64,000 nucleotides of DNA from NCBI RefSeq assembly GCF_024748615.1, contig NZ_CP087168.1, forward strand, positions 3,162,001 through 3,226,000. The letters are read 5' to 3'. This stretch comes from Pseudomonas sp. B21-048 (lineage in GTDB: Bacteria; Pseudomonadota; Gammaproteobacteria; Pseudomonadales; Pseudomonadaceae). The number at the start of each line of letters is the position of its first letter. The stretch's first letter is position 1. The position numbers and the translations under genes were made by a program. Shown here piece by piece: positions 63,510 to 64,000 of this stretch. The notes beneath the pieces are model-generated. The model made no database searches. It had not been told where the DNA came from and saw only the letters and a list, made by a program, of their open reading frames with translations.

Positions 63510-64000
63510 TTACGATTGGTCGTTCGATGACGAAGATCTGATCCAGTCACTAATAAAGTGCAAGGTGCCGGGAGCATATGATCGGCGCCCGAGAGCCACG
63601 AATAAATACTCCTTCCATATCGGCCATTGCGATACCAACTGATAATTAAACAGCCCTGCTCTCAACAGGCCGTGAGTGGCATCGGGGATAACGATAACTT
63701 GCCTGTCCCTGACGCCAGAAAATAGCTCCTTGTAGACTTTCGAGTCTTCGGCTGCATTGACATTCAAATCCATAGCCCCCCAAATCGCCAGAACCGGCCC
63801 CTTCATGGTTTTCAATGATGGAGTCACGTCTTCGTTGTAATTTTTCAGAACGAAGTTGAAATGGGTGCGGTCCATATCTGGAAAAGTATCAGAGGTGTAT
63901 TTTTCATTTGGATTGCCGAAAATCTTGTCATTCTTTTCGTATTCCTCCCGTACGATTACGTTGATTTCATCTTGAGTACGCCCCTCAGCCGCCAGTCGCA
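63510..64000 (-). CDS. Alpha/beta-hydrolase-type protein, C-terminal part (5' end outside window)
   Basis: The frame is open to base 64000 upstream of the first internal ATG (63875) with coherent sequence (REEYEKNDKIFGNPNEKY), so the gene continues right. The visible 163 residues hold the strand-and-acid segment GPVLAIWGAMDLNV and the catalytic His region VIVIPDATHGLL of alpha/beta hydrolases. The nucleophile lies outside. Lower GC than the neighbours hints at separate origin. Substrate unknown. Confidence 0.75.
   Translation of the reverse strand, partial: RLAAEGRTQDEINVIVREEYEKNDKIFGNPNEKYTSDTFPDMDRTHFNFVLKNYNEDVTPSLKTMKGPVLAIWGAMDLNVNAAEDSKVYKELFSGVRDRQVIVIPDATHGLLRAGLFNYQLVSQWPIWKEYLFVALGRRSYAPGTLHFISDWIRSSSSNDQS

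Noticed and set aside
63391..63642. Plus-strand frame of 83 codons overlapping the last gene
   Set aside because: It overlaps the antisense alpha/beta hydrolase C-terminus and shows no domain.

Overview
The window looks like a Pseudomonas chromosome, most likely of the P. fluorescens group. The coding DNA is GC-rich and tightly packed, and several families are typical of the genus: a PvdE/SyrD-like exporter, the DUF3649-PepSY-DUF3325 iron set and antABC. It reads as accessory DNA made of five functional blocks separated by gene fragments and decayed mobile DNA.

1-14.1 kb is a non-ribosomal peptide siderophore locus. A large NRPS, open at the left edge, converges on a minus-strand operon: a single-module NRPS (C-A-T), a cyclic-peptide-type ABC exporter, a TonB-dependent receptor, then DUF3649, PepSY and DUF3325 membrane proteins. 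The left NRPS begins with a condensation-like domain lacking HHxxxDG, followed by an adenylation domain with a histidine-like code. This fits an interface domain for a beta-hydroxyhistidine, hence a corrugatin/ornicorrugatin-like lipopeptide siderophore (inference). A promoter with an overlapping Fur-box-like site precedes the operon.

14.1-17.7 kb holds a fragment of a ZnuA-like metal-binding protein, then antABC (anthranilate 1,2-dioxygenase) and a terminator.

17.7-34.4 kb is catabolic. An AraC/GlxA-type regulator faces a polar amino-acid-type ABC transporter plus amidase operon. A LysR regulator faces a nine-gene operon with a ribose-type ABC importer, a PuuE-like CE4 hydrolase, an aspartate-dehydrogenase-like protein, a second amidase, a VOC protein and a 2-hydroxyacid dehydrogenase. 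An exported RidA-like protein follows the LysR gene. The set suggests uptake and stepwise hydrolysis of an amide or cyclic nitrogen compound; the substrate is unknown.

34.4-48.1 kb is a type I secretion operon: TolC, ABC protein with a C39-like domain, HlyD, two small unknown membrane proteins and a 2461-residue RTX protein. The RTX protein carries an internal subtilisin-like domain with a kexin-type P domain. An 11-base G tract lies just upstream of the operon's first gene.

48.1-64 kb is an alpha-glucoside locus (LacI regulator, LamB-like porin, MFS permease, GH13 alpha-glucosidase, ABC importer) embedded in wreckage. On its left are a P4-type integrase remnant, the last 21 nt of tRNA-Gly, an IS30 fragment and a chimeric aldo/keto reductase-amidohydrolase pseudogene. 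On its right are pgi and LysR fragments, an intact IS630 element, an IS3 orfA remnant and a diverged copy of a sequence also found on the left. The last gene, an alpha/beta hydrolase, runs off the right edge.
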